A DNA stretch of 33,590 nucleotides from positions 338,195 through 371,784 of the forward strand of contig NZ_LFIQ01000114.1 in the NCBI RefSeq assembly GCF_001189245.1, read 5' to 3'. The notes under the pieces were generated by a model that worked only from the letters and a program-made list of their open reading frames with translations, had not been told where the DNA came from and ran no database searches. Shown one piece after another: positions 16,141-24,709 of the stretch; positions within the stretch are counted from its first letter, which is position 1, and every line of letters begins with the position of its first letter. The position numbers and the translations under genes are program-made. Source of the DNA: Bradyrhizobium pachyrhizi. GTDB taxonomy: Bacteria > Pseudomonadota > Alphaproteobacteria > Rhizobiales > Xanthobacteraceae.

Positions 16141-16230
16141 CTCCACCTCTGCTGCTTGCGGAAAAAGGTGGAGCTACTCAACCATCTCCTGGAGCCTTTT
16201 CCGTTCCGAATGAATCGGAACGGGGCTCTA
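16141..16230. repeat. Palindromic repeats (family D)
   Basis: CTCCACCT (16141-16148) pairs with AGGTGGAG (16166-16173). A second perfect hairpin, CCGTTCCGA-ATGAA-TCGGAACGG, is at 16201-16223 and is flanked by GGAGCC and GGGGCTCTAGATTC. The latter is a dispersed alphaproteobacterial repeat type that I recognise. It lies just past the MaoC stop codon and may end transcription of the cluster above it. Confidence 0.8.
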
Positions 16231-16244
16231 GATTCCTGTTCGCT

Positions 16245-16724
16245 CTAGCTGAAATAGATCAGGCCTAGCCAGTCGGCGACCAGCGCGGGCTTGTCCTCGC
16301 CTTCGATCTCGACCGTGACGTTGGTGCGCGACAACAACTCCTTCGGCTTGCGCAGCGTGGCTTCGGCCAGCACGAAGCGGCCGCGGACGCGTTTGCCCGA
16401 GCGCACCGGCGAGATGAAGCGCAGCTTGTCGAAGCCGTAATTGACGCCCATCGCGGTGCCCTCGAGCACCGGCATCACCTCGTAGGACATGATCGACATC
16501 AGCGACATCGTAAGGAAGCCATGGGCGATCGTGGTGCCGAAGGCGGTCTCCGCCTTGGCGCGCGCGGGATCGACATGGATGAACTGGTGATCCTCGATCA
16601 CGTCGGCATAGGTGTCGATGCGGCCCTGGTCGAGCAGGTGCCACGAGGACACGCCGATCTCCTTTCCGACCATGCCCTGGTAGGTTTCCAGCGACACCGG
16701 CGGCTTCTTCCAGACTTCGTTCAT
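16245..16724 (-). CDS. MaoC-family dehydratase (NodN-like)
   Basis: A 159-residue single-hotdog protein of the (R)-specific enoyl-CoA hydratase/NodN type. The hydratase motif spans EDHQFIHVD, with D45 and H50 at the five-residue spacing of the catalytic Asp/His pair in Aeromonas PhaJ. It is followed by FGTTIAHGFLTMSL. It should reversibly hydrate a 2-enoyl-CoA to the (R)-3-hydroxyacyl-CoA. The Shine-Dalgarno sequence TAGGAGGT overlaps the stop codon of the upstream acyl-CoA synthetase, so the pair is translationally coupled. Being beside the valine operon, it is one candidate to hydrate methacrylyl-CoA, but that is a guess; it could equally serve the synthetase product. Confidence 0.9.
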   Translation of the reverse strand: MNEVWKKPPVSLETYQGMVGKEIGVSSWHLLDQGRIDTYADVIEDHQFIHVDPARAKAETAFGTTIAHGFLTMSLMSIMSYEVMPVLEGTAMGVNYGFDKLRFISPVRSGKRVRGRFVLAEATLRKPKELLSRTNVTVEIEGEDKPALVADWLGLIYFS

Positions 16725-16735
16725 TGGCTGACCTC

Positions 16736-18460
16736 CTAACCGGAGGTCCGCACCTTCTGCAGCTCCGGAAATTCTTCCTCGCGGAACTCGGCTCCGCGCA
16801 ACGCATCTGTGCGATTATCGTCATGTTCGAGCCGGCGCAACTGCACCCGGCGGATTTTTCCGGAGATCGTCTTCGGCAGCTCTGTTACCAGCTCGATCTT
16901 GCGGATGCGCTTGAATGGCGCCAGCCTTGTGTGCAGGTGCTGGAAGATCGACAGCGCCGTCTCCGGCGTGCGCTCGACACCGGACACCAGCAGAACATAG
17001 GCCTTGGGGATCGCGAGCCGGATCGGGTCCGGGCTCGGCACCACGGCCGCTTCCGCCACCGCGTCGTGCTCGAGCAGCACGCTCTCCAATTCAAACGGCG
17101 AGATGCGATAGTCGGAGGATTTGAACACGTCGTCGGTGCGGCCGACGAAGGTGAGATAACCCTCGTCATCGGTGAACACGACGTCGCCGCTGCGATAGAT
17201 CTCGCCGTCGGTGCCGATGAGCTTGCCGTCGTCGCCCTGATAGCCCTGCATCAGGCCCGCCGGCCGGTCTGCGCCGAGCAGCAAGGTCACCTCGCCCTCC
17301 TTCGCGGCGTGGCCGTCATTGTCGGTCACCTGGACGCGATAGCCCGGCAGCGGCCGGCCCATCGAGCCGACCTTCACCTTCTGTCCCGGCGAATTGCCGG
17401 CCAGCGCCGTGGTCTCGGTCTGGCCGTAGCCGTCGCGGATAGTCAGCCCCCAGGCCGATTTGACCTGGTCGATGATCTCCGGATTGAGCGGTTCGCCGGC
17501 GCCGCACACCTCGCGCAGCGAGACCTTGAAGCTCGCGAGCTCCTCCTGAATGAACATCCGCCACACCGTCGGCGGCGCGCACAGCGTGGTGACGCCGCAG
17601 CGGGCGATGGTCGAGAGCAGTCCTTTCGCCTCGAAGCGTGGCTGGTTCGCGATAAAGATCGTCGCGCCGGCGTTCCACGGCGCGAAGAAGCAGCTCCAGG
17701 CATGCTTGGCCCAGCCGGGCGACGAGATATTGAGATGGATGTCGCCGGGCTGCAGGCCGATCCAGTACATCGTCGAGAGATGGCCGACCGGGTAGCTGCG
17801 CTGGCTATGCCGCACCAGCTTCGGCTTTGCCGTGGTGCCCGAGGTGAAATAAAGCAGCATCGGATCGTCGGCCTTGGTGGGGCCATCGGGCGTGAACGCC
17901 TCGGGCGCCTTCGTCGCATCCTCGAACGGCAGCCAGCCGTCCTGCGGCTGCGTCGCGCCGACCACGATGCGCACGAGACTGTCGCTGCCGAGGCCCGCGA
18001 ACTTCGCGACCTGATCCTGCGTGGCGACCACCGCCCTCGCCTTGCCGCGGTCGAGCCGGTCGCGCAATTCATCCGCGGTCAAGAGCGTGGTGGCGGGGAT
18101 CACGACGACGCCGAGCTTCATCGCCGCCAGCATTGTCTCCCACAGCGGCACGACATTGCCGAGCAGCAGCAACAGATGATCGCCGCGCTTCAGCCCCTGC
18201 GCGCGCAGGAAATTTGCAACCTGGTTTGAGCGGCGCGACAACTCGGCGAACGAAAGCCTGGTCTCGTTGCCGCTAGCGGCATCGACGATCCACAGCGCCG
18301 GCCGGTCGCGGCTGTCGGCATTGTGCGCCAGTTCGGCATCGAACCAGTCGAGCGCCCAGTTGAACGGCACTGGATCGGGCCAGCGAAATCCGTTCACCGC
18401 GGCATCGTAGTCGGTGCGGTGCTTGAGCAGAAAGGCGCGAGCGTCCTGAAATGTGGTCAT
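16736..18460 (-). CDS. AMP-binding acyl-CoA synthetase
   Basis: A 574-residue ANL-superfamily adenylate-forming enzyme that ligates a carboxylic acid to CoA with ATP. Motifs include the P-loop-like YFTSGTTAKPK, the DGYGQTETT core, YRSGD and the hinge GRTDDVFKSSDYRISP, and a C-terminal lysine in PKTISGKIRR. Sequence style matches medium-chain/benzoate-type acyl-CoA synthetases, but the substrate is not readable. The ATG at 18460 is taken because upstream codons run into a palindromic repeat. It is followed by the MaoC gene (11-nt gap), forming an acyl-activation and hydration pair. It lies downstream of mmsB on the same strand but a repeat intervenes, so it may have its own promoter. Confidence 0.92.
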   Translation of the reverse strand: MTTFQDARAFLLKHRTDYDAAVNGFRWPDPVPFNWALDWFDAELAHNADSRDRPALWIVDAASGNETRLSFAELSRRSNQVANFLRAQGLKRGDHLLLLLGNVVPLWETMLAAMKLGVVVIPATTLLTADELRDRLDRGKARAVVATQDQVAKFAGLGSDSLVRIVVGATQPQDGWLPFEDATKAPEAFTPDGPTKADDPMLLYFTSGTTAKPKLVRHSQRSYPVGHLSTMYWIGLQPGDIHLNISSPGWAKHAWSCFFAPWNAGATIFIANQPRFEAKGLLSTIARCGVTTLCAPPTVWRMFIQEELASFKVSLREVCGAGEPLNPEIIDQVKSAWGLTIRDGYGQTETTALAGNSPGQKVKVGSMGRPLPGYRVQVTDNDGHAAKEGEVTLLLGADRPAGLMQGYQGDDGKLIGTDGEIYRSGDVVFTDDEGYLTFVGRTDDVFKSSDYRISPFELESVLLEHDAVAEAAVVPSPDPIRLAIPKAYVLLVSGVERTPETALSIFQHLHTRLAPFKRIRKIELVTELPKTISGKIRRVQLRRLEHDDNRTDALRGAEFREEEFPELQKVRTSG

Positions 18461-18503
18461 CTTCTTCCGAGCCCGTTGATTGGCAACCAGCGTTACCGTC
18501 AAG

Positions 18504-18593
18504 CGTAGCCCGGATAGAGCGAAGCGCAATCCGGGGCGGTCGCGCCGGTCGATAAAGCAGTCCCGGATTTCGCTGCGCTCCATCCGGGCTACG
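18504..18593. repeat. Palindromic intergenic repeat (family E)
   Basis: Perfect 12-bp arms CGTAGCCCGGAT (18504-18515) and ATCCGGGCTACG (18582-18593) enclose inner complementary parts (AGCGAAGCGCAATCCGGG and CCCGGATTTCGCTGCGCT). It is a common Bradyrhizobium repeat type. It lies between mmsB and the acyl-CoA synthetase and may separate two transcription units. Confidence 0.85.
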
Positions 18594-18602
18594 AACGGCC
18601 CG

Positions 18603-19490
18603 CTACTTTCCAGCGAGGCTCCGAACGTGCTGGATAATTCCGGAAAAGTCGACCCCGCCGTGACCCGACGCGTCGAAGGTCTTATAGATCTCCTGCGCAT
18701 GCTTGCCGAGCGGCGTGACCGCGCCGGCCGCATTGGCGGCGTCCTGCGCCAGGGTCAGGTCCTTGACCATCAAGTTCGAAGCAAAGCCCGGCTTGTAGTC
18801 GTTGTTGGCCGGCGAGGTCGGCACCGGGCCGGGAACCGGGCAATAGGTCGTCAGCGACCAGCACTGTCCCGACGAGGTCGAGGCGACGTCAAACAGCGCC
18901 TGGTGCGACAGGCCGAGCTTCTCGGCGAGCACGAAAGCCTCGCCGACCGCGATCATGGAAATACCGAGGATCATGTTGTTGCAGATCTTGGCGGCCTGCC
19001 CCGCACCGCCGGCGCCGCAATGCACGATCTTCTTGCCCATGTTCGCCAACATCGGCTGGGCCGCCGCGAATGCCTTCGGCTCGCCGCCGCACATGAAGGT
19101 CAGCGTCCCGCCCTTGGCGCCGCCGGTGCCGCCGGAGACCGGCGCGTCGACCGAGGCCATGGCGTGCTTGGCGGCCAGCGCATGCGCCTGCTTGGCGCTT
19201 TCGACGTCGATCGTCGAGCAGTCGATGATCAGCGCGCCCTTGGCCATCGCGGGCAGCACCTCGCTCCAGACGCCGAGCACATGCTTGCCGGCCGGCAGCA
19301 TGGTGATGACGACATCGGCGCCCTTCACCGCACCGACGCCGCTCTCGGCGATCGCGGCACCGTCGCTCTTGGCCTGATCGCGGGACGCTGCGACCAGATC
19401 GAACGCGGTCACCTTGTGGCCGGCCTTGACCAGATTGGCCGCCATCGGCCCGCCCATATTGCCGAGCCCGATGAATGCGACGTTTGCCAT
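18603..19490 (-). CDS. mmsB: 3-hydroxyisobutyrate dehydrogenase
   Basis: Oxidises 3-hydroxyisobutyrate to methylmalonate semialdehyde with NAD in valine catabolism. The 295-residue beta-hydroxyacid dehydrogenase has the NAD Rossmann motif GLGNMGGP (8-15), substrate loop DAPVSGGTGGA (115-125) and catalytic K168 with N172 (AAKICNNM). Length and motifs match the mmsB family. GGAGG about 8 nt before the ATG gives a strong start. It is the fourth gene of the valine operon, 25 nt after the hydrolase gene. Confidence 0.95.
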   Translation of the reverse strand: MANVAFIGLGNMGGPMAANLVKAGHKVTAFDLVAASRDQAKSDGAAIAESGVGAVKGADVVITMLPAGKHVLGVWSEVLPAMAKGALIIDCSTIDVESAKQAHALAAKHAMASVDAPVSGGTGGAKGGTLTFMCGGEPKAFAAAQPMLANMGKKIVHCGAGGAGQAAKICNNMILGISMIAVGEAFVLAEKLGLSHQALFDVASTSSGQCWSLTTYCPVPGPVPTSPANNDYKPGFASNLMVKDLTLAQDAANAAGAVTPLGKHAQEIYKTFDASGHGGVDFSGIIQHVRSLAGK

Positions 19491-19515
19491 GGGAAGTCCT
19501 CCGCTTGCGACGTTT

Positions 19516-20598
19516 CTATTTGCTGTCAGGAAATTTCAACTCGTCGGTGCCGATCTCGGCGAAGTAAGGCGCGAGCATCTCCGGCGTCACCTGTTCGATC
19601 CCGGCCGGCATCCATGTCGGATTGCGATCCTTGTCGATGACGGCGGCGCGCACGCCTTCGCGGAAATCGTCGCTGGCGAACACCTCGAGCGCGGCGCGAT
19701 ATTCGCGCTTCAGGCACTCTTCCAGCGTCGCGGTCGCGCGCGCCAGCCGCAGCAGTTTCAGCGTCACCACCATGCCGCGCGGTGACTTCTCACCGAGCGT
19801 CTTCAGCGTGGCCTGCGCCAGGTCGGAGCCGTCGGCTGTCAGCGCGGCGACGACGTCCTCCATCCGGCCGTGTGCGAACCAGCCGTCGATTTTGGCCTGC
19901 ATCGCGGCGACAGGGCCAGCCGTCTCGCTAGTCGCGAAGCCTCCGATCAGCCGATCAATCTCGGCCGAACTCGTACCCGGCGCAACCTTGGTCAGCGCCT
20001 CGCGCAGCGCCGGCAGCTTTGCGCTCGGCACCACGGCGTCGGCAAATTTGGCGTAGATTGCATCGGGACCGTTCATCGTGGTGCCGGTGAGCCCGAAATA
20101 GGTGCCGATCTCACCCGGCGAGCGCGACAGCAGATAGGTGCCGCCGACATCGGGGAAGAAGCCGAGGCCGACCTCGGGCATCGCGAGCTTGGTGCGCTCC
20201 GTCACCACGCGGTGGCGGCTATGCGCCGACAGCCCGACGCCGCCGCCCATCACGATGCCGTCCATGAAGGCGACATAGGGCTTTGGGAATTTCTTGATCC
20301 GCGCGTTGAGGATGTATTCGTCGCGCCACAGGATCTTGCCGAGATCGCCCTTGACCTTGGAGCTCTCCCAGAGCGCGCGGATGTCGCCGCCGGCGCACAG
20401 GCCGCGCTCGCCCGCGCCCTCCAGCACGATGACAGCGACATCGGGATGGGCCTCGTACGCATCGAGCGCCTTGTCGATGTCGTGGAACATCTCCAACGTC
20501 ACGGCATTGATCGCCTTCGGCCGATTGAGCCGGATGATGCCGGCAGAACCTTCCTTGCGCGCGATCAGATCGCCTTCGGCTGCTGCCGCATCATTCAT
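19516..20598 (-). CDS. 3-hydroxyisobutyryl-CoA hydrolase (enoyl-CoA hydratase family)
   Basis: A 360-residue crotonase-fold protein. The oxyanion motifs are LCAGGDI (67-73) and MGGGVGLS (117-124). E142 and D150 in MPEVGLGFFPDVGG match the catalytic Glu/Asp pair of human HIBCH at the same spacing, which distinguishes the hydrolase from ordinary enoyl-CoA hydratases. It should hydrolyse 3-hydroxyisobutyryl-CoA to 3-hydroxyisobutyrate, feeding mmsB. Its ATG overlaps the TGA of the upstream acyl-CoA dehydrogenase gene (ATGA, 20595-20598), so the two are translationally coupled. It acts in the cytoplasm and is part of the valine operon. Confidence 0.93.
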   Translation of the reverse strand: MNDAAAAEGDLIARKEGSAGIIRLNRPKAINAVTLEMFHDIDKALDAYEAHPDVAVIVLEGAGERGLCAGGDIRALWESSKVKGDLGKILWRDEYILNARIKKFPKPYVAFMDGIVMGGGVGLSAHSRHRVVTERTKLAMPEVGLGFFPDVGGTYLLSRSPGEIGTYFGLTGTTMNGPDAIYAKFADAVVPSAKLPALREALTKVAPGTSSAEIDRLIGGFATSETAGPVAAMQAKIDGWFAHGRMEDVVAALTADGSDLAQATLKTLGEKSPRGMVVTLKLLRLARATATLEECLKREYRAALEVFASDDFREGVRAAVIDKDRNPTWMPAGIEQVTPEMLAPYFAEIGTDELKFPDSK

Positions 20599-21740
20599 CG
20601 CGCGTCCTCGATCAACTTGCGCGACACGATCAGCCGCATGATTTCATTGGTGCCTTCGAGGATCTGGTGCACGCGCAGATCGCGCACGATCTTCTCGACA
20701 CCGTATTCGCTGAGATAGCCGTAGCCGCCGTGCAGCTGCAACGCTTGGTTGGCGACCTCGAAGCCGACATCGGTGCCGAACCGCTTGGCCATCGCACAGA
20801 GCATGGAAGCGTCCGGATCCTTGCGGTCGAGCGCGGCGGCCGCGCGCCACAAGAAGGTGCGTGCGGCTTCCAGCTCGGTCGCCATGTCGGCGATCTTGAA
20901 CTGCAGCGCCTGGAATTCGTCGAGCCGCTTGCCGAACGCCTTGCGGTCCTTCATGTAGGCCAGCGCCTTGTCGAGCGCCGCCTGCGCGCCGCCGAGCGAG
21001 CACGCCGCAATGTTGAGACGGCCGCCGTCGAGCCCGGCCATCGCGATCTTGAAGCCGATGCCCTCCTCGCCGAGCCGGTTCGCGACCGGCACGCGCGCAT
21101 TCTCGAACATCACAGCGCGGGTCGGCTGCGCATTCCAACCCATCTTGCGCTCATTGTTGCCGAACGACACGCCCGGCGTCTTGCCGTCGATGACCAGCGT
21201 CGAGACGCCGCCCGGACCCTCGCCGCCGGTGCGCACCATCGCCACCAGCAGGTCGGTGCTGCCGGCGCCAGAGATGAACTGCTTCTGGCCATTGAGCACG
21301 TAGTGATCGCCGTCGCGCACCGCGCGGGTGCGCAACGCGGCCGCGTCGGAGCCGGCACCCGGCTCGGTCAGGCAGTAGCTCGCGATCAGCTCCATGGTGC
21401 AGAGCTTCGGCAGCCATGTGTGGCGCTGGGTGTCGTTGCCGTAGGCATCGATCATCCAGGACGCCATGTTGTGGATCGAGATGAAGGCCGACGTGGTCGG
21501 GCACCCCGTCGCCAGAGCCTCGAAGATCAGCGCCGCGTCGAACCGCGTCATCGCCGAGCCGCCGACATCATCCTTGATATAGATGCCGCCGATGCCGAGG
21601 CCCGCCGCCTCGCGCATCACGTCGACCGGAAAGTGCTTTGTCTCGTCCCATTCGAGCGCGTGCGGCGCGATCTTCTCCGCCGCAAACGCCCGTGCCATGT
21701 CGCGAACCGCGATCTGGTCCTCGTTGAGAGCGAACTGCAT
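20595..21740 (-). CDS. Acyl-CoA dehydrogenase, probable isobutyryl-CoA dehydrogenase
   Basis: A 381-residue FAD-dependent acyl-CoA dehydrogenase: YCLTEPGAGSDA (FAD/substrate loop), the C-terminal LHGGYGYLSEYGVEKIVRDL helix and the catalytic glutamate E362 in QILEGTNEI. In human isobutyryl-CoA dehydrogenase and related bacterial enzymes this glutamate has the same position. Context in the valine cluster makes oxidation of isobutyryl-CoA to methacrylyl-CoA by far the most likely reaction, with electrons passed to ETF. A purine-rich GAGAGGCG precedes the ATG, and the gene lies 21 nt after mmsA. Specificity for isobutyryl over 2-methylbutyryl cannot be read from sequence. Confidence 0.93.
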   Translation of the reverse strand: MQFALNEDQIAVRDMARAFAAEKIAPHALEWDETKHFPVDVMREAAGLGIGGIYIKDDVGGSAMTRFDAALIFEALATGCPTTSAFISIHNMASWMIDAYGNDTQRHTWLPKLCTMELIASYCLTEPGAGSDAAALRTRAVRDGDHYVLNGQKQFISGAGSTDLLVAMVRTGGEGPGGVSTLVIDGKTPGVSFGNNERKMGWNAQPTRAVMFENARVPVANRLGEEGIGFKIAMAGLDGGRLNIAACSLGGAQAALDKALAYMKDRKAFGKRLDEFQALQFKIADMATELEAARTFLWRAAAALDRKDPDASMLCAMAKRFGTDVGFEVANQALQLHGGYGYLSEYGVEKIVRDLRVHQILEGTNEIMRLIVSRKLIEDAR

Positions 21741-21761
21741 GCTTCGCCTCTCGGGACGAGT

Positions 21762-23258
21762 TTACTTCATCGTCGGAATCGAGAACTCCGCGCCTTCCTT
21801 GACGCCGGACGGCCAACGCGAAGTCACCGTCTTGGTCTTGGTGTAGAAGCGGATCGAGTCCGGACCGTGCTGGTTGAGATCGCCGAAACCGGACTTCTTC
21901 CAGCCGCCGAAGGTGTAATAGGCGATCGGCACCGGGATCGGCACGTTGATGCCGACCATGCCGACATTGACCTTGGCGGCGAAGTCGCGCGCGGCGTCGC
22001 CGTCGCGGGTGAAGATCGCAACACCGTTGCCGTAGTCATGGTCGGACGGCAGCGCCAGCGCCTCGTGATAGTCGTGGGCGCGCACCACCGAGAGCACCGG
22101 GCCGAAGATCTCTTCCTTGTAGATCCGCATGTCCTTGGTGACGTTGTCGAACAGCGAACCGCCGAGATAGAAGCCCTTCTCGTAGCCCTGCATCTTGAAG
22201 CCGCGGCCATCGACCGCGAGCGTCGCGCCTTCCTTGATGCCGATGTCGATGTAGCTCTTGACCTTCTCGACCGCCTCGCGGGTCACCAGCGGGCCGTAAT
22301 CGGCCGACGGATCGACCGAGGTGCCGATCTTGAGCGACTCGACGCGCGGGATCAGCTTCTCCATCAGGCGGTCGGCGGTGGTCTTGCCGACCGGCACCGC
22401 GACCGAGACCGCCATGCAGCGCTCTCCGGCGGAGCCGTAGCCGGCGCCGATCAGCGCATCGACCGTCTGGTCCATGTCGGCATCCGGCATCACGATGGCG
22501 TGGTTCTTGGCGCCGCCGAAGCACTGGCAGCGCTTGCCGGTCTGCGCGGCGCGCTCGTAGATGTATTGCGCGATCGGGGTCGAGCCGACGAAGCCGATCG
22601 CCTTGATATCGGGATCGTCGAGGATGGCGTCGACCGCCTCCTTGTCGCCGTTGACGACGTTGAGGATGCCGGCCGGCAGGCCCGCCTCGATCATCAATTC
22701 GGCGAGCTTCATCGGCACGCCGGGATCGCGTTCAGACGGCTTGAGGATGAAGGCGTTGCCGCAGGCGATCGCCGGCGCGAACTTCCACATCGGGATCATC
22801 GCCGGGAAATTGAACGGCGTGATGCCGGCAACGACGCCCAGGGGTTGCCGCATCGAATAGATGTCGATGCCGGGGCCGGCGCCCTCGGTGTACTCGCCCT
22901 TCATCAGGTGCGGGATGCCGCAGGCGAACTCGGCGACCTCGAGGCCGCGCTGGATGTCGCCCTTGGCGTCGGGAACGGTCTTGCCGTGCTCGCGCGCCAG
23001 CAGCTCGGCGAGCTTGTCGTAGTCGCGCTGGACCAGCTCGAGGAACCGCATCATGACGCGGGCGCGGCGCTGCGGGTTGGTGGCGGCCCATTCCGGCTGG
23101 GCGGCCTTGGCGTTCTCGACCGCGGCGCGGAGCTCGGCCTTGGAGGCCAGCGCCACCTTGGCCTGGACCTCGCCGGTCATCGGCTCGAAGACGTCAGCCG
23201 TACGGCCCGACGTGCCCTTGACCTCCTTGCCACCGATGAAATGTCCGATTGAGCGCAT
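21762..23258 (-). CDS. mmsA: Methylmalonate-semialdehyde dehydrogenase (CoA-acylating)
   Basis: Converts methylmalonate semialdehyde, CoA and NAD to propionyl-CoA, CO2 and NADH, the last step of the distal valine pathway. It is a 498-residue ALDH-superfamily protein with TPFNFP (147-152), FVGSTPI (223-229) and the nucleophile C281 in GSAGERCMAV. The catalytic general-base Glu of ordinary ALDHs is absent (FGGAKN, N252), as is typical of MMSDH. A strong GGGAGG precedes the ATG at 23258. It is first in the operon and divergent from a LysR regulator. A 6-bp hairpin CGCCGC/GCGGCG (23286-23302) lies in its leader. Confidence 0.96.
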   Translation of the reverse strand: MRSIGHFIGGKEVKGTSGRTADVFEPMTGEVQAKVALASKAELRAAVENAKAAQPEWAATNPQRRARVMMRFLELVQRDYDKLAELLAREHGKTVPDAKGDIQRGLEVAEFACGIPHLMKGEYTEGAGPGIDIYSMRQPLGVVAGITPFNFPAMIPMWKFAPAIACGNAFILKPSERDPGVPMKLAELMIEAGLPAGILNVVNGDKEAVDAILDDPDIKAIGFVGSTPIAQYIYERAAQTGKRCQCFGGAKNHAIVMPDADMDQTVDALIGAGYGSAGERCMAVSVAVPVGKTTADRLMEKLIPRVESLKIGTSVDPSADYGPLVTREAVEKVKSYIDIGIKEGATLAVDGRGFKMQGYEKGFYLGGSLFDNVTKDMRIYKEEIFGPVLSVVRAHDYHEALALPSDHDYGNGVAIFTRDGDAARDFAAKVNVGMVGINVPIPVPIAYYTFGGWKKSGFGDLNQHGPDSIRFYTKTKTVTSRWPSGVKEGAEFSIPTMK

Positions 23259-23379
23259 GGAAAAACCTCCCTGAAGCACCTGAATCGCCGCTCCTCGCGG
23301 CGGGATCGCTTTACAAACCCTATTGACCCTGCATTTTATGGGATTCAAGTCCGATAAATTGCACCATAGATGTGCGGAA
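23259..23379. promoter_or_regulatory. Divergent mmsA/LysR control region
   Basis: This 121-nt region separates mmsA from the divergent LysR gene. It contains the dyad GCAC-N7-GTGC (23361-23375) within the AT-rich stretch TTGCACCATAGATGTGCGG. That has the size of a LysR-box half-site pair, and I propose it as an LTTR binding site. The stem CGCCGC/GCGGCG (23286-23302) is in the mmsA leader. Promoter elements were not confidently identified. Confidence 0.5.
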
Positions 23380-24294
23380 ATGCTGGATCAAGGCGGCGGC
23401 ACAATCGACTGGGACGACTTCCGTTTCGTGCTTGCCATCGTGCGCGGCGGGTCGGTTTCGGCTGCCGCCAAGCAGCTCGGCGTCGATCATGCCACAGTGA
23501 TCCGCCGTGTCGACCGGCTGGAGCGCCACCTCTCCGCAAAACTGTTTGATCGGCGCAAGACCGGCTATCTGCTGACCGAGGCCGGCCAGCGGGTCGCCGA
23601 CAGCGCGGAGGCGATGGAATCCACCATCGTCGCCAACCAGGAGGCGGTCGGCGGCTCGCGCGCCCACCTCACCGGCACGGTGCGGATCGGCGCGCCCGAT
23701 GGGTTCGGCAGCCACTTCCTGGCCTCGCGGCTGGTCAAGTTCACCGAGCGGTATCCCGATCTCGATCTGCAGCTCGTCGCCACCGCGCGGCTGTTCTCGC
23801 TCTCCAAACGCGAGGCCGACATCGCGATCAGCCTGACCATGCCGAAGGAAGGCCGCATCGTCGGCCGCAAGCTCTTGGACTACACGCTCGGGCTTTATGC
23901 CGCACCCGCCTATCTCGCCCAGGCGCCGGCAATTGCCGCACGCGCCGACCTGCCGCGGCACCGCTTCGTCGGCTACATCGAGGAGCTCTTGTTCACGCCG
24001 GAGCTGGACTACCTGCCGCAGGTCTCGCCAAAGATCTCGGCGAAATTCCGCAGCGCCAATCTGATCGCGCAGCTCAACGCCACCATCGCCGGCTTCGGCA
24101 TCGCCGTGCTGCCGCACTTCATGGCGACGGCCCACCCCGAGTTGCAGCCGGTGCTGCCGGACGAGGTGCGGATCTCCCGCACCTTCTGGCTCCTGATGCA
24201 CGCCGACAGCAAGGATCTCGCCCGCATCCGCGCGGTGGCGGACTACATCTACGAGACGGTGGAAGCCGAGCGCGCGCTGTTCAGCGGGGTGTAG
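23380..24294 (+). CDS. LysR-family regulator of the valine-catabolism operon (inferred)
   Basis: A 304-residue LTTR from the ATG at 23380. The winged helix starts near IDWDDFRFVLAIVRGGSVSA, with the recognition region around LGVDHATVIRRVDRLE, followed by an effector-binding domain. A TTG at 23323 or an ATG at 23338 would extend it upstream, but this would consume the probable operator. It is divergent from mmsA with about 120 nt between, so control of the valine operon is expected. Pseudomonas uses an AraC-type MmsR for the same operon, so a LysR here is a different regulatory solution. The co-inducer is unknown; 3-hydroxyisobutyrate or an acyl-CoA intermediate are guesses. Confidence 0.88.
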   Translation: MLDQGGGTIDWDDFRFVLAIVRGGSVSAAAKQLGVDHATVIRRVDRLERHLSAKLFDRRKTGYLLTEAGQRVADSAEAMESTIVANQEAVGGSRAHLTGTVRIGAPDGFGSHFLASRLVKFTERYPDLDLQLVATARLFSLSKREADIAISLTMPKEGRIVGRKLLDYTLGLYAAPAYLAQAPAIAARADLPRHRFVGYIEELLFTPELDYLPQVSPKISAKFRSANLIAQLNATIAGFGIAVLPHFMATAHPELQPVLPDEVRISRTFWLLMHADSKDLARIRAVADYIYETVEAERALFSGV

Positions 24295-24309
24295 CGCTCA
24301 CCGACGTTG

Positions 24310-24549
24310 TCAGACGGATCGGATGCCGCGCGGGTCGGCATCCCGGTTCGAGGCGACGTAATCGACCTCGCCACGCGAGATCCCGATGTCCATGAGCTCC
24401 CGGTCACTCAGGCTGCCGAGATCGGCGCGCAGCCGCTCCCATTTGCGCCATTCCTGAATTGCATCCCAAAAGCCCTTGAAGGCGCTCACGATCCGCGGCG
24501 TCGATGTGGTCGCCTGGGCTGAACGCGCTGGACTGTAGGTCGTGCTCAT
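24310..24549 (-). CDS. DUF1127 domain protein
   Basis: A 79-residue protein with the C-terminal DUF1127 motif RADLGSLSDRELMDIGISRGEV. Small arginine-rich DUF1127 proteins are widespread in alphaproteobacteria; some affect phosphate, carbon or RNA metabolism, but the molecular role is generally unclear. CGGAGG about 7 nt before the ATG at 24549 fixes the start; a longer frame to 24600 is not supported. It is convergent with the LysR gene (15 nt apart) and divergent from the winged-helix/TPR regulator. Confidence 0.88.
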   Translation of the reverse strand: MSTTYSPARSAQATTSTPRIVSAFKGFWDAIQEWRKWERLRADLGSLSDRELMDIGISRGEVDYVASNRDADPRGIRSV

Positions 24550-24709
24550 TGCTGCACCTCCGGGATACGTCCTTTCCACCCGGACAAGATGCCGCGGCAT
24601 GCGCTTGCGCGCTTAACAGTCGGCTTACAATTTCCTCATCGGCGGCTTATTCTTGGCACACCAAGCGGTGCCACACGATCGTCCGAGGCACACCCAAGGG
24701 ATTCGCGGC

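Noticed and set aside
20667..23252. An 861-codon plus-strand frame over the acyl-CoA dehydrogenase and mmsA genes
   Set aside because: It is antisense to two genes with clear catalytic motifs, and its translation is Asp/His/Arg-rich with no domain.
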